A stretch of 45,149 nucleotides of DNA from Gammaproteobacteria bacterium. Lineage in GTDB: Bacteria; Pseudomonadota; Gammaproteobacteria; Pseudomonadales; Pseudohongiellaceae. Of the stretch, positions 18,255-25,770 are shown piece after piece (position 1 is the stretch's first letter; the number at the start of each line of letters is the position of its first letter). The position numbers and the translations under genes are program-made. The notes beneath the pieces were generated by a model. It searched no databases and was not told the DNA's origin. It worked only from the letters and a program-made list of their open reading frames with translations. The DNA lies in NCBI GenBank assembly GCA_009922595.1, contig RFVC01000015.1, positions 1 to 45,149 of the forward strand. The letters run 5' to 3'.

Positions 18255-18809
18255 ATGCAAGACAACACTTTGGCAAAAGCCTACGAAACTATTATTGAAT
18301 CTGTTGGCGAAGATCTCAACCGCCATGGCCTCAAAGACACGCCCAGGCGGGCAGCCGAAGCCATGCAGTTTCTGACTCAGGGTTATACCCAGGACATCAA
18401 CGAAGTAGTCAATGATGCCCTGTTCCCTACAACCTCCAATGAAATGGTGATTGTGAAAAATATTGAGCTCTATTCTCTTTGCGAACATCATCTGCTACCT
18501 TTCATTGGTAAATGCCACGTCGCCTATCTCCCTTCAGGCACAGTGATTGGCTTGTCAAAGGTTGCACGAATAGTTGACGTCTTTGCCAGACGTTTGCAGA
18601 TCCAGGAGCACTTGACCCAGCAAATTGCCGAAACAATCCAGGAAATCACCTCGGCCAAGGGGGTCGGTGTTATCATTGAGTCTCAGCACATGTGCATGAT
18701 GATGCGCGGGGTTGAGAAACAGAATTCAGTGATGACAACATCTTGCATGCTGGGCGCATTCAGGGACAAGCAAAGCACCCGTTCCGAGTTCCTTTCTCTC
18801 GTTAACTGA
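18255..18809 (+). CDS. folE: GTP cyclohydrolase I
   Basis: FolE opens the GTP ring to 7,8-dihydroneopterin triphosphate, the first step to folate and also to queuosine-type precursors. It is a type I enzyme of 184 aa. The zinc ligands are C76 and H79 in [10 protein letters not shown], and C147 in [10 protein letters not shown]. The [11 protein letters not shown] segment is the family signature. The stop is only eight bases from the convergent stop of the alpha/beta hydrolase gene, and no hairpin terminator is visible there. Confidence 0.98.
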   Translation: MQDNTLAKAYETIIESVGEDLNRHGLKDTPRRAAEAMQFLTQGYTQDINEVVNDALFPTTSNEMVIVKNIELYSLCEHHLLPFIGKCHVAYLPSGTVIGLSKVARIVDVFARRLQIQEHLTQQIAETIQEITSAKGVGVIIESQHMCMMMRGVEKQNSVMTTSCMLGAFRDKQSTRSEFLSLVN

Positions 18810-18817
18810 ACTGCAAA

Positions 18818-19660
18818 TCAGCCCGAAAGAAAATTGCCGACAAGTTCCGCAACCCGGTCAACGTCACCATCAAGATGCTGATGGTGCCCGCCTTCCAGCG
18901 TTATCACCTGGACGTCCTTGAACAGCTTCTTGCGTGCCTCGACAACCTCCTGTCGAAACACTGCCTGCTGGGAGCCAACAACCAGGACCGGGCAAGAAAC
19001 AGCAGAGATCACCGAGGCCATCTGCTCTTCACTCATGCTGAGCAGGCTTCTTCGACTTAAACGCTGGTCATGTTGCCAGTAAAATCCTGACTCATTATTT
19101 GCGATGCCCCTGGCACCGAGCAAGGCTGCCGCTTCTAGCGTAATGCCATTCTTGGCCCTGGCGGCAATGGCCTTCTCACGAGTGGAGTACAGACCGGGTT
19201 TGCGCAGGCCTTTATCGACCCGCTGCGACAATCCCTTGCGCATTTGTTCCAGCGTGTTTTCAGACCCTGTTGTAATTACCCCGAGAACATCCAGCAGTAC
19301 GAGTTTGGCAACGCGGTCAGGGGCCAGGCCGGCCACCAGGTTGGCAATTCCACCGCCCATTGAATGCCCAAGAAGAATGAACTGATTTAGATTGAAGGCT
19401 TTTGTTAAAAGTAGCACCTCTGTGCAGTAGGTCCACAAGTGATAATCGGCGCCTGTACCGCGATGGTCTGAAAAACCATGGCCTGGCATATCCGGGACAA
19501 TCCAGTAATAGCCCGGCAGTCGTGGTGCCAGCTCATCGAAGGTTGCCGCGTTATCCTGCCATCCATGAATGGCTAGTATTGGTTTATCTTGCGCGTTACC
19601 CCAGGTCTTGACTGACAGCGTCAGTCCGTTGACTTCGACAGATCGTTCCTGGGCTTTCAT
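18818..19660 (-). CDS. Alpha/beta-fold hydrolase
   Basis: This is a 280-residue cytoplasmic alpha/beta hydrolase. The oxyanion-hole HGWQDN is at about 32-37. The nucleophile elbow is GHSMGGG with S100. The probable catalytic histidine is in the C-terminal GGHHQHLDGD at 257-265. The acid is probably the aspartate/glutamate after strand 6, not fixed here. The overall pattern resembles proline-iminopeptidase, serine-hydrolase and epoxide-hydrolase-like proteins, and the substrate cannot be told. It follows sixA by nine bases and ends the gpsA-DUF4389-sixA run. Confidence 0.88.
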   Translation of the reverse strand: MKAQERSVEVNGLTLSVKTWGNAQDKPILAIHGWQDNAATFDELAPRLPGYYWIVPDMPGHGFSDHRGTGADYHLWTYCTEVLLLTKAFNLNQFILLGHSMGGGIANLVAGLAPDRVAKLVLLDVLGVITTGSENTLEQMRKGLSQRVDKGLRKPGLYSTREKAIAARAKNGITLEAAALLGARGIANNESGFYWQHDQRLSRRSLLSMSEEQMASVISAVSCPVLVVGSQQAVFRQEVVEARKKLFKDVQVITLEGGHHQHLDGDVDRVAELVGNFLSG

Positions 19661-19669
19661 GACATCTAG

Positions 19670-20152
19670 TTAGGAGATTGAAACCGAGGCATCAGGACGC
19701 AGGATTGTCCTGCAGGTTCCCATGCCAAGACCAATAATGTCGAGTGTGACACAGGCGAGTTCTCCGGTATCGAGAATGGTCATATCTTCAACATTGCCGC
19801 GGGTAAGCAGCGCGAGAAGTTCTGAAAGAATCGGATTGTGGCTGACAAGGAGAATATTCTCCACATCGACTCGCTCAAGATATTTCATTAACTGAGCCGC
19901 GCGCTGATTGGCGCTTAATTCCTCAATAGTTGAGGGATCAGGCGAATCAAAAATATGGGAAAGAAATATTTTAGCAGTTTGCTGTGCCCGCAGTGCCGAA
20001 CTGACAAAACAGACATCAAGGGAATAGCGACTGGAAGCGAACTGTCGAGCCACGCTGGAGACTTCCAGTATGCCCGCCTCTGTCAGTTGACGGCCTGCAG
20101 GAATAGATGCGATGGATTCGGCCTCTCCGTGCCGCAACAGGTATAGATTCAT
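19670..20152 (-). CDS. sixA: Phosphohistidine phosphatase SixA
   Basis: SixA is a short histidine-phosphatase-superfamily enzyme that removes phosphate from phosphohistidine, in E. coli from PTS protein NPr (earlier reported for ArcB). It is 160 aa, the expected size. The catalytic RHG is at residues 7-9 (LYLLRHGEAES). The second histidine is in LVSHNPILSELLA. The ATG at 20152 is the only reasonable start. It lies between the DUF4389 gene and the alpha/beta hydrolase. Confidence 0.93.
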   Translation of the reverse strand: MNLYLLRHGEAESIASIPAGRQLTEAGILEVSSVARQFASSRYSLDVCFVSSALRAQQTAKIFLSHIFDSPDPSTIEELSANQRAAQLMKYLERVDVENILLVSHNPILSELLALLTRGNVEDMTILDTGELACVTLDIIGLGMGTCRTILRPDASVSIS

Positions 20153-20216
20153 AGGCTAGCTGAAATTCGTCAGAATGCTGCCAGGAAAAAGTGCCGCTTG
20201 TGTTTAGGGCCCTATC

Positions 20217-20744
20217 CTAGTCTTTTTTCTTTGAAGACCCGACATCGCCTGCTTCAGCGCTATCATCCACGGTGTTAACTTTCTTGTCTGCGTTGCCAGC
20301 AGCACCCTCGTCATCAGTAAAACTGATATCGGCAAACACATCGTCACCACCAGCCTGTTCCTGTTGATCCTTAGCCTCATCAGCTGGAGTTTCATTAGTT
20401 TTCCACTCAGAACCCGTCTGCAGCGATTCGTCAGCGTCTGATTTTTGAGCAACACTGGATTCGTTGTTAGCGTCATCAAAGGGCCAGGGCTTTTCCTCCG
20501 ACGCATAAACAAGATAGTTCAGCATGTCATAAAAATAATCAGCAATTTTTTTGCCTACAGTTCTAAGATTTTCATTGTTCCCTCCAGTAATCAGGCTGAT
20601 CAGAATCTGCGCAATGATGATGACTGGCAAGATGATAGTGAGGACCCAGCAGGCGATGGCATAAAACACCATGTAGAGGATGCGGATCCACTGGGAAAGG
20701 GAAAGGATATTACGTTTAAGTTCTTCAGTTCTGACATCATTCAT
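20217..20744 (-). CDS. DUF4389 membrane protein
   Basis: This is a 175-residue protein with a DUF4389 core at about residues 8-90: an amphipathic start, a long hydrophobic hairpin at about 21-55 (ILYMVFYAIACWVLTIILPV and on), then NLRTVGKKIADYF and YLVYASEEKPWPF. The last 85 residues are acidic and low-complexity (KSDADESLQTG, DEAKDQQEQAGGDD), ending in a lysine-rich SSKKKD. Function is unknown. It sits between gpsA and sixA, the order I recall for Pseudomonas-like genomes. The AGGAGG-like site before the ATG at 20744 is strong. Confidence 0.85.
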   Translation of the reverse strand: MNDVRTEELKRNILSLSQWIRILYMVFYAIACWVLTIILPVIIIAQILISLITGGNNENLRTVGKKIADYFYDMLNYLVYASEEKPWPFDDANNESSVAQKSDADESLQTGSEWKTNETPADEAKDQQEQAGGDDVFADISFTDDEGAAGNADKKVNTVDDSAEAGDVGSSKKKD

Positions 20745-20788
20745 AAGAATTCCTCCTGGGAACTCCGGTCACGGCTACTAGATTAATA

Positions 20789-21814
20789 TCAGTTATGCAA
20801 ACCACCGGTTGCATACTCGACATCAAGCCCCCGCTCCTCCAGCATTAACGACTTTATTATATGGTCAACCGTTTCATTGTTGTAGACAATTTCATACAGT
20901 CCATTGACTAATGGCATGTGCACACCCAGTTCGTCCGCTTTCTCTTTTACCTGCTTCAGGGTGTTAACACCCTCTGCCACCTGATCCATCTCAGCAATCA
21001 CAGCATCAATGTCCTTACCTTCGCCAAGCGCCTTCCCCACCCTGAAGTTCCTGGACAGCGGCGAGGAACAGGTCACGATGAGGTCGCCCACCCCGGACAG
21101 CCCCAGGAACGTCATCGGGTCAGCACCGAGCTTAACACCGAAACGGGCCATCTCTGTGAGACTGCGAGTCACCAGCATGGCATTAGTGTTATTACCCATG
21201 CCAACCGCTTCCGCGAGACCTGCGATAATGGCGTAAATATTCTTGAGCGAGCCTCCGAGTTCTACCCCCAGCATGTCGGAGTTTGAATAGACGCGAAAAG
21301 AGTCAGATCGCAGCACTTCCTGCACTTCTTTGACCACATGCTCATCCTTGCTGGCAACGACGGCACCGGTTGGGCTGCCGCCGGAAATTTCCTTGGCCAG
21401 GTTCGGCCCGCTAAGCACGGCGATAAGCGCGTTACTGGTTTCCTCGGCGAGGATCTGGCTCATAAGTGCGAAGGTCTTGGCTTCAATACCCTTGGTGAGG
21501 CTGACAAGAATGGCGTCCTCATGGATCAGCGGCTGCATCTGCTTGACCACTTCACGGAAGCTGCTACTTGGAACGGCTACAAATATCAGGTCCACATCAC
21601 AAACTGCGCCAGCAAGGTCGGTAGTAGCCAGCACATCTTCGTGGATTTTATAGCCTGGGAGGTAGTTTATGTTTTCGTGGAGCCTGTTCAGCGATTCTGC
21701 CTGGTCTGCATCACGCATCCACAGGAGAGTCTTGTGCCCGTTCTGAGCAATGATGTTGGCGACTACAGAGCCGAAACTGCCGCCCCCGAGAACCGCTACA
21801 TTTTTAACTGACAT
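20789..21814 (-). CDS. gpsA: Glycerol-3-phosphate dehydrogenase [NAD(P)+]
   Basis: GpsA reduces dihydroxyacetone phosphate to sn-glycerol 3-phosphate, the backbone for phospholipids. The nucleotide loop GGGSFGS is near residue 10. LSGPNLAKEI and the active-site LKNIYAIIAGLAEAVGMGNN are present, followed by GLSGVGDLIVTC. From the ATG at 21814 it is 341 aa (E. coli 339). An upstream in-frame GTG at 21832 would add six unusual residues. It is divergent from cysE and heads a four-gene minus-strand run. Confidence 0.97.
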   Translation of the reverse strand: MSVKNVAVLGGGSFGSVVANIIAQNGHKTLLWMRDADQAESLNRLHENINYLPGYKIHEDVLATTDLAGAVCDVDLIFVAVPSSSFREVVKQMQPLIHEDAILVSLTKGIEAKTFALMSQILAEETSNALIAVLSGPNLAKEISGGSPTGAVVASKDEHVVKEVQEVLRSDSFRVYSNSDMLGVELGGSLKNIYAIIAGLAEAVGMGNNTNAMLVTRSLTEMARFGVKLGADPMTFLGLSGVGDLIVTCSSPLSRNFRVGKALGEGKDIDAVIAEMDQVAEGVNTLKQVKEKADELGVHMPLVNGLYEIVYNNETVDHIIKSLMLEERGLDVEYATGGLHN

Positions 21815-21977
21815 GATTTGTACTCTTGACACTGCTTTTTATTTTTTTATTACTATTCAGGACTTTTCCAACGTCCGTCTGTGAGGCCAGAGTGAACAGC
21901 GCGCGGAAAGATAACAGCTTAACTCTGACAACACCAGAAAAGGCCTGTTAAGCAGTAATTCTAGGTGCTAAGAGTAT

Positions 21978-22006
21978 TTGATAGACCCCAGGACATACTA
22001 TAGAAT
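21978..22006 (+). promoter_or_regulatory. Sigma-70 promoter of cysE
   Basis: TTGATA (21978-21983), a 17-base spacer and TAGAAT (22001-22006) lie 46 bases before the cysE ATG on the plus strand. Both boxes differ from consensus at one or two positions. This also sits in the divergent interval with gpsA, but I see no equally good promoter for gpsA. Confidence 0.6.
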
Positions 22007-22051
22007 CGCAGGCCCTTCGAACAGCCATAGTACCGTACTGGACATTCAATC

Positions 22052-22834
22052 ATGGACAAAGATCTATGGGTCACTATCCGCGAGGAGATCAATGACCTGC
22101 TCCTTCAGGAGCCCGATCTCGGCACTTACCTGAGCAAACGTATTCTCGCTCATGAAGACCTTGCCTCGTCAATGAGTGAGCTGCTATCAACCAAGCTTGC
22201 CTCAGAAGACATGCCGCAAAGTACGCTCAAGGCGGTCTTTGATGAGGCTCTGCGCAATGACCCGGACATTATCGAATCCATTTCTACCGATTTGTTGGCT
22301 ATCCGCGACAGGGATCCGGCAGTTCAGCACTATTCTACGGCCATTCTCCATTTCAAGGGCTTCCAGGCCCTGCAGGCCTACCGTGTTGGGCACTGGCTCT
22401 GGAATCAGGACCGCCGCGGCATGGCTCTCCTGCTCCAAAGCCGCATTTCAGAAGTGTTTGCCGTTGATATTCATCCGGCAGCAAGAATTGGATCTGGCAT
22501 TCTGGTGGATCATGCCACCGGTATTGTTATCGGCGAGACCTCTGTGCTTGAGGACAATATTTCCATTTTGCAGGGAGTTACCCTTGGCGGCACGGGCAAG
22601 GATACCGGCGATCGACACCCCAAGATCAAGTCCGGCGTACTGATTAGTGCCGGGGCAGCCATTCTTGGCAATGTCACCATTGGTGAAGGCGCCTGGGTAG
22701 GCGCAGGATCAGTAGTGTTGCAGGATATCCCGCCGCATACCACCGTTGTCGGTGTACCAGGTAAGGTGGTTGGTAAGCCGAGAACTGAGCAGCCCGCTCT
22801 AGATATGGATCACTACCTAAACAACAAGGATTAG
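22052..22834 (+). CDS. cysE: Serine O-acetyltransferase
   Basis: CysE transfers acetyl from acetyl-CoA to serine, giving O-acetylserine, the substrate of cysteine synthase. It is 260 aa. The N-terminal helical domain covers about 1-140. A left-handed beta-helix of hexapeptide repeats follows (IHPAARIGSGILVDHATGIV and later IGEGAWVGAGSVVL). Catalytic His/Asp are expected in VDHATG, and GTGKDTGDRHPKI is the acetyl-CoA loop. The C-terminus is short (DMDHYLNNKD). It ends in neither the GDGI nor another obvious cysteine-synthase-binding isoleucine tail. It is followed by one base and then a coupled hydrolase gene. Confidence 0.95.
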   Translation: MDKDLWVTIREEINDLLLQEPDLGTYLSKRILAHEDLASSMSELLSTKLASEDMPQSTLKAVFDEALRNDPDIIESISTDLLAIRDRDPAVQHYSTAILHFKGFQALQAYRVGHWLWNQDRRGMALLLQSRISEVFAVDIHPAARIGSGILVDHATGIVIGETSVLEDNISILQGVTLGGTGKDTGDRHPKIKSGVLISAGAAILGNVTIGEGAWVGAGSVVLQDIPPHTTVVGVPGKVVGKPRTEQPALDMDHYLNNKD

Positions 22835-22835
22835 G

Positions 22836-23573
22836 GTGCTTAACGAAGCGGCCTGCGTTCTTGTTCACGGTGCCTGGCATGATGCCAGCTGCTGGAACCC
22901 GCTTGTTCCCTACCTGGAAGCGAGTCAACTGGAAGTTTTCACGCCGGACCTACCTTCCCACGGTAAAAATCCAGCAGATCCCGCTCGGACAAATCTTAAA
23001 GCGTATTCTACATATATCTCTCAATATATTGAAAATATTGATAATAAAGTAATTCTTGTTGGGCACAGCATGGCCGGCATGGTAATCAGCCAGGTGGCCG
23101 AAGAAATCCCCGACAAGCTGGCTAGACTGCTCTACCTGAGCGCTTACCTACCCGAAAACGGTCAGAGCCTTTTCAGTCTTATAGCCGCAAATGCTGCTGG
23201 CGTAGGTAAATCCCCTATAGAAGAGGTGATGCAGATCTCTGCGGACAAACGCTATTTCACCATTAATCCACAAGCCATACAGGCACTGTTTTACAACTGC
23301 AGTCCGACCGACCAGTCTCCAAAGGCTTTTCCAAGGCAGCCGGCACTGCCATTTTCAGGCAAAGTACGCCTTAGCGAGGCTAATTACGGACGCGTGCCCA
23401 AAACCTATATCTGCTGTCTAGATGACCATGTAATCCCTATCAATCATCAGCGTCATATGCTGAAAAACCAGGCCTGCGACGAAATGGTTCAACTGGATAG
23501 TGATCACAGCCCTTTTCTCTCCTGTCCCGAGCTGCTGGCCAAGGTGCTCAATTCAGCCATGAAGGCATCCTGA
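22836..23573 (+). CDS. Alpha/beta hydrolase, methylesterase-like
   Basis: This is a 245-residue alpha/beta hydrolase of the plant-methylesterase/EstC-like type. The N-terminal VLVHGAWHDASCWNPL carries the oxyanion HG. The nucleophile elbow is VGHSMAGM with S78. The catalytic histidine is probably in SDHSPFLSCPELL near 225. It starts at a GTG one base after the cysE stop, with AAGGA inside the end of cysE, so translation is probably coupled. No signal peptide is seen. Natural substrate is unknown, and a link to cysteine synthesis is only suggested by the coupling. Confidence 0.87.
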   Translation: MLNEAACVLVHGAWHDASCWNPLVPYLEASQLEVFTPDLPSHGKNPADPARTNLKAYSTYISQYIENIDNKVILVGHSMAGMVISQVAEEIPDKLARLLYLSAYLPENGQSLFSLIAANAAGVGKSPIEEVMQISADKRYFTINPQAIQALFYNCSPTDQSPKAFPRQPALPFSGKVRLSEANYGRVPKTYICCLDDHVIPINHQRHMLKNQACDEMVQLDSDHSPFLSCPELLAKVLNSAMKAS

Positions 23574-23726
23574 CTGTTCCCCGTCAATTTAGCCAGAAAT
23601 GCGGTTTTGTTCACGATAATTGCACACTTGGCTGTTATTGATACTACCCCTAGACGCATTTAAAGCATTTAATTAGCACGATAGCGTCAGGCTAATAACA
23701 ACAGGCAACTATCAGGGGATATCAAC

Positions 23727-24383
23727 ATGAAAAAATTACTACTGGCAGGCACTTTCCTGTCCTGCGCTTCTTTTATCACTAGTCCAGCATTAGCTCAACC
23801 CGGCGGACAAGGTGACCAGGATACAAGCATGAGCTTCTTCATCACGAGCCAGGGTCCCGGTGATGGTGCCAATCTTGGCGGCCTGGCCGGTGCGGATGCG
23901 CATTGCGCAGCCCTTGCAGATGATGCCGGCGTTACCGGTAAAACATGGCGGGCCTACCTGAGCACAACGGGCCCGGACGGTGTCTATGCCCGGGACAGAA
24001 TCGGCGGCGGACCCTGGTACAACGCTAATGGTGAACTCGTGGCGCGAAGCCTGGTGGATCTGCATTACAGCAACACTAATGTGAATAAACAGCGTGCGCT
24101 GACGGAAACAGGCGGGACAGTAAATGGCGTCGGCGATCAGCCTAACATGCATGACATCCTGACCGGATCAAACCCGGACGGCACCGCCTCGGAAATGACT
24201 TGCAACAACTGGACCAGCAGCACGGATCAGTCCAGGGCAATGGTGGGGCATTTTGACCGTATTGGTGGCGGCCCGCTGGCAGAATCCTGGAATGCCACGC
24301 ATGCCTCAAGAGGATGCAGCCAGGAACAGCTACAGGCTTCCGGCGGCAATGGCCTCTTCTACTGTTTTGCTACTGGCGAATAA
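23727..24383 (+). CDS. Secreted lectin-like protein
   Basis: This is a 218-residue exported protein. A clear signal peptide is cut after ALA (MKKLLLAGTFLSCASFITSP then ALAQ). The mature part has the pattern ANLGGLAGADAHCAALA, TWRAYLST, ARDRIGGGPWYNANGELVA and later GHFDRIGGGP and ASRGCSQEQL. This set of motifs is usually annotated in bacteria as lectin or C-type-lectin/endostatin-like. The four cysteines of the mature protein (AHC, EMTC, RGC, FYC) could pair as two disulfides. Ligand and role are unknown. AGGGGA-like sequence precedes the ATG. A strong terminator follows. Confidence 0.8.
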   Translation: MKKLLLAGTFLSCASFITSPALAQPGGQGDQDTSMSFFITSQGPGDGANLGGLAGADAHCAALADDAGVTGKTWRAYLSTTGPDGVYARDRIGGGPWYNANGELVARSLVDLHYSNTNVNKQRALTETGGTVNGVGDQPNMHDILTGSNPDGTASEMTCNNWTSSTDQSRAMVGHFDRIGGGPLAESWNATHASRGCSQEQLQASGGNGLFYCFATGE

Positions 24384-24400
24384 CTGCCCTTTAATAAATG

Positions 24401-24428
24401 AAAAAAGGCGTCCTCGGACGCCTTTTTT
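24401..24428. terminator. Bidirectional terminator between convergent genes
   Basis: A perfect 13-base inverted repeat, AAAAAAGGCGTCC, loop TC, GGACGCCTTTTTT, lies between the lectin-like gene (plus, ends 24383) and the lipoprotein gene (minus, ends 24454). Both strands have a GC stem followed by a T run, so it can end transcription from both sides. Confidence 0.93.
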
Positions 24429-24453
24429 GTTGGAAGTGATAATAACTCCTGCT

Positions 24454-25605
24454 CTACTTTTCGTAATTCGTATGCAGGATGGCCAGCCTGTCGCCGCTGT
24501 ATGTCCCTACCCATATCTCGCCATTGACCAGCAAGGCAGAACTGGCATCGTGCATGGATGAGTCTGGCCCGATAGAGGCAAGCGTGCTTGCTGTAAGGTT
24601 CTCCGGCGCTATTTCAACCACGCCCCAGCCGACTGCACAGGGCGGTTGTCCGCAGTCGCTGCCACGATTATTGCCAGCAGCAAGCAAGGTGCCTCGTGGC
24701 GACCAGCGGATATTATCCGGCAGAACATCCAGCGTCACGGCTTGTCTCGAAACAGAGTCTGCATTTCTCTCAAAACGAACCACTTCACCGGCGCCAAATG
24801 AGGCGGCAAAGATCCAGCGCTCATCTTCCGAGACAACAATACCGTTGCCGCCTGACAGCTCAGTACCGGGGATCATGGTTACTGGCTGGCCCGGATGCCA
24901 TTCAAAAACATGGCCTGTTATTTCGCCCGCCAGCACGTTCTCAATAGTATGTTCAAAAGGGTTAAAAAACTGCGTGGCCACAAACCCTCCGTCTTCCAGG
25001 ATGGCAACACTGTTTGTCCATGAACTCTCCGGCATGGGTATGCAGCCAACCCAGGTTATTGTCGGTTTCAGAAAGGCTTCAACCTCGAACACTTCAATCG
25101 CTTCTCTCGCGCCGTGGCTTGTCATGTAGAGGTGATATATATCAGGCCCCTTGGTACTGGCTTTAAGTGCCAGGCCGTGAGCTGAAAAGGCATTGGTATC
25201 AATAGGCCCCGGACATTCTGCAAAGCGGGCTGTGTCATGGGCGAAAACGGGGGCAGAACCGGGGAAGAGAATATCTACTGTCTTTTCTTCGGCGTTGACC
25301 AGATGAATCTTGCCACGAATGTCGCTGCCGGTGAGACTCCCGTCCATCCCGGAGACAAGCAGCCAGTTTGAATCGCCCAGCCTAAGGATATCTTCTCCGT
25401 TAATGACGCCGCAGAGAAAACTGATGCCTTCTTCCTCGCCACAGTTTTCAACTTTCATGATAGTGTCGGCTGCCACTTCACTTTCGGGCATCACGGAGTT
25501 TTGAACGTTTTCACCCGAAACCTGGTCGGACGGCTCGCCTAAACATCCTGTCAGCAGAGCCAGCGTTAACAGGCATGTTAAATTTATCCAACGGCTTGCA
25601 ATCAT
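24454..25605 (-). CDS. Lipoprotein with SMP-30/paraoxonase-like propeller
   Basis: This is a 383-residue predicted lipoprotein. The N-terminus MIASRWINLTCLLTLALLTG is followed by the lipobox cysteine (LLTGC, C21) and then GEPSDQ, so it is likely to be lipid-anchored in the periplasm. The body reads like a six-bladed propeller related to SMP-30/paraoxonase/strictosidine-synthase-like proteins: AFSAHGLALKAS, ELSGGNGIVVSEDERWIFAA, LPDNIRWSPRGTLLAAGNN and HDASSALLVNGEIWVGTY. The blades are diverged and the metal site was not mapped. The ATG at 25605 has AAGGAG six bases upstream and removes a 20-residue extension that has no good start signal. Substrate unknown. Confidence 0.8.
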   Translation of the reverse strand: MIASRWINLTCLLTLALLTGCLGEPSDQVSGENVQNSVMPESEVAADTIMKVENCGEEEGISFLCGVINGEDILRLGDSNWLLVSGMDGSLTGSDIRGKIHLVNAEEKTVDILFPGSAPVFAHDTARFAECPGPIDTNAFSAHGLALKASTKGPDIYHLYMTSHGAREAIEVFEVEAFLKPTITWVGCIPMPESSWTNSVAILEDGGFVATQFFNPFEHTIENVLAGEITGHVFEWHPGQPVTMIPGTELSGGNGIVVSEDERWIFAASFGAGEVVRFERNADSVSRQAVTLDVLPDNIRWSPRGTLLAAGNNRGSDCGQPPCAVGWGVVEIAPENLTASTLASIGPDSSMHDASSALLVNGEIWVGTYSGDRLAILHTNYEK

Positions 25606-25731
25606 AGCGGCTCCTTTTTTCAATGCCCGGAGAATAGGACCTTGAGTTGAAATTCTACAATTCATATCATAGCAGTTTAGAGGTCAACCCTTTCCATCCT
25701 GCATTAGTGTAAAATGCCCATCTTTTTTTAG

Positions 25732-25749
25732 CCCCGGGAATACCCGGGG
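25732..25749 (+). other. GC-rich hairpin in the argS leader
   Basis: CCCCGGG, loop AATA, CCCGGGG forms a very stable seven-pair GC stem 21 bases before the argS start. It is preceded rather than followed by a T run, so it is not a standard plus-strand terminator. Read on the minus strand it is followed by AAAAAAA's complement, TAAAAAAAG, so it is not a terminator there either. It might affect argS mRNA stability or initiation. Confidence 0.5.
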
Positions 25750-25770
25750 AACAGCGATATTTATCCGCAA

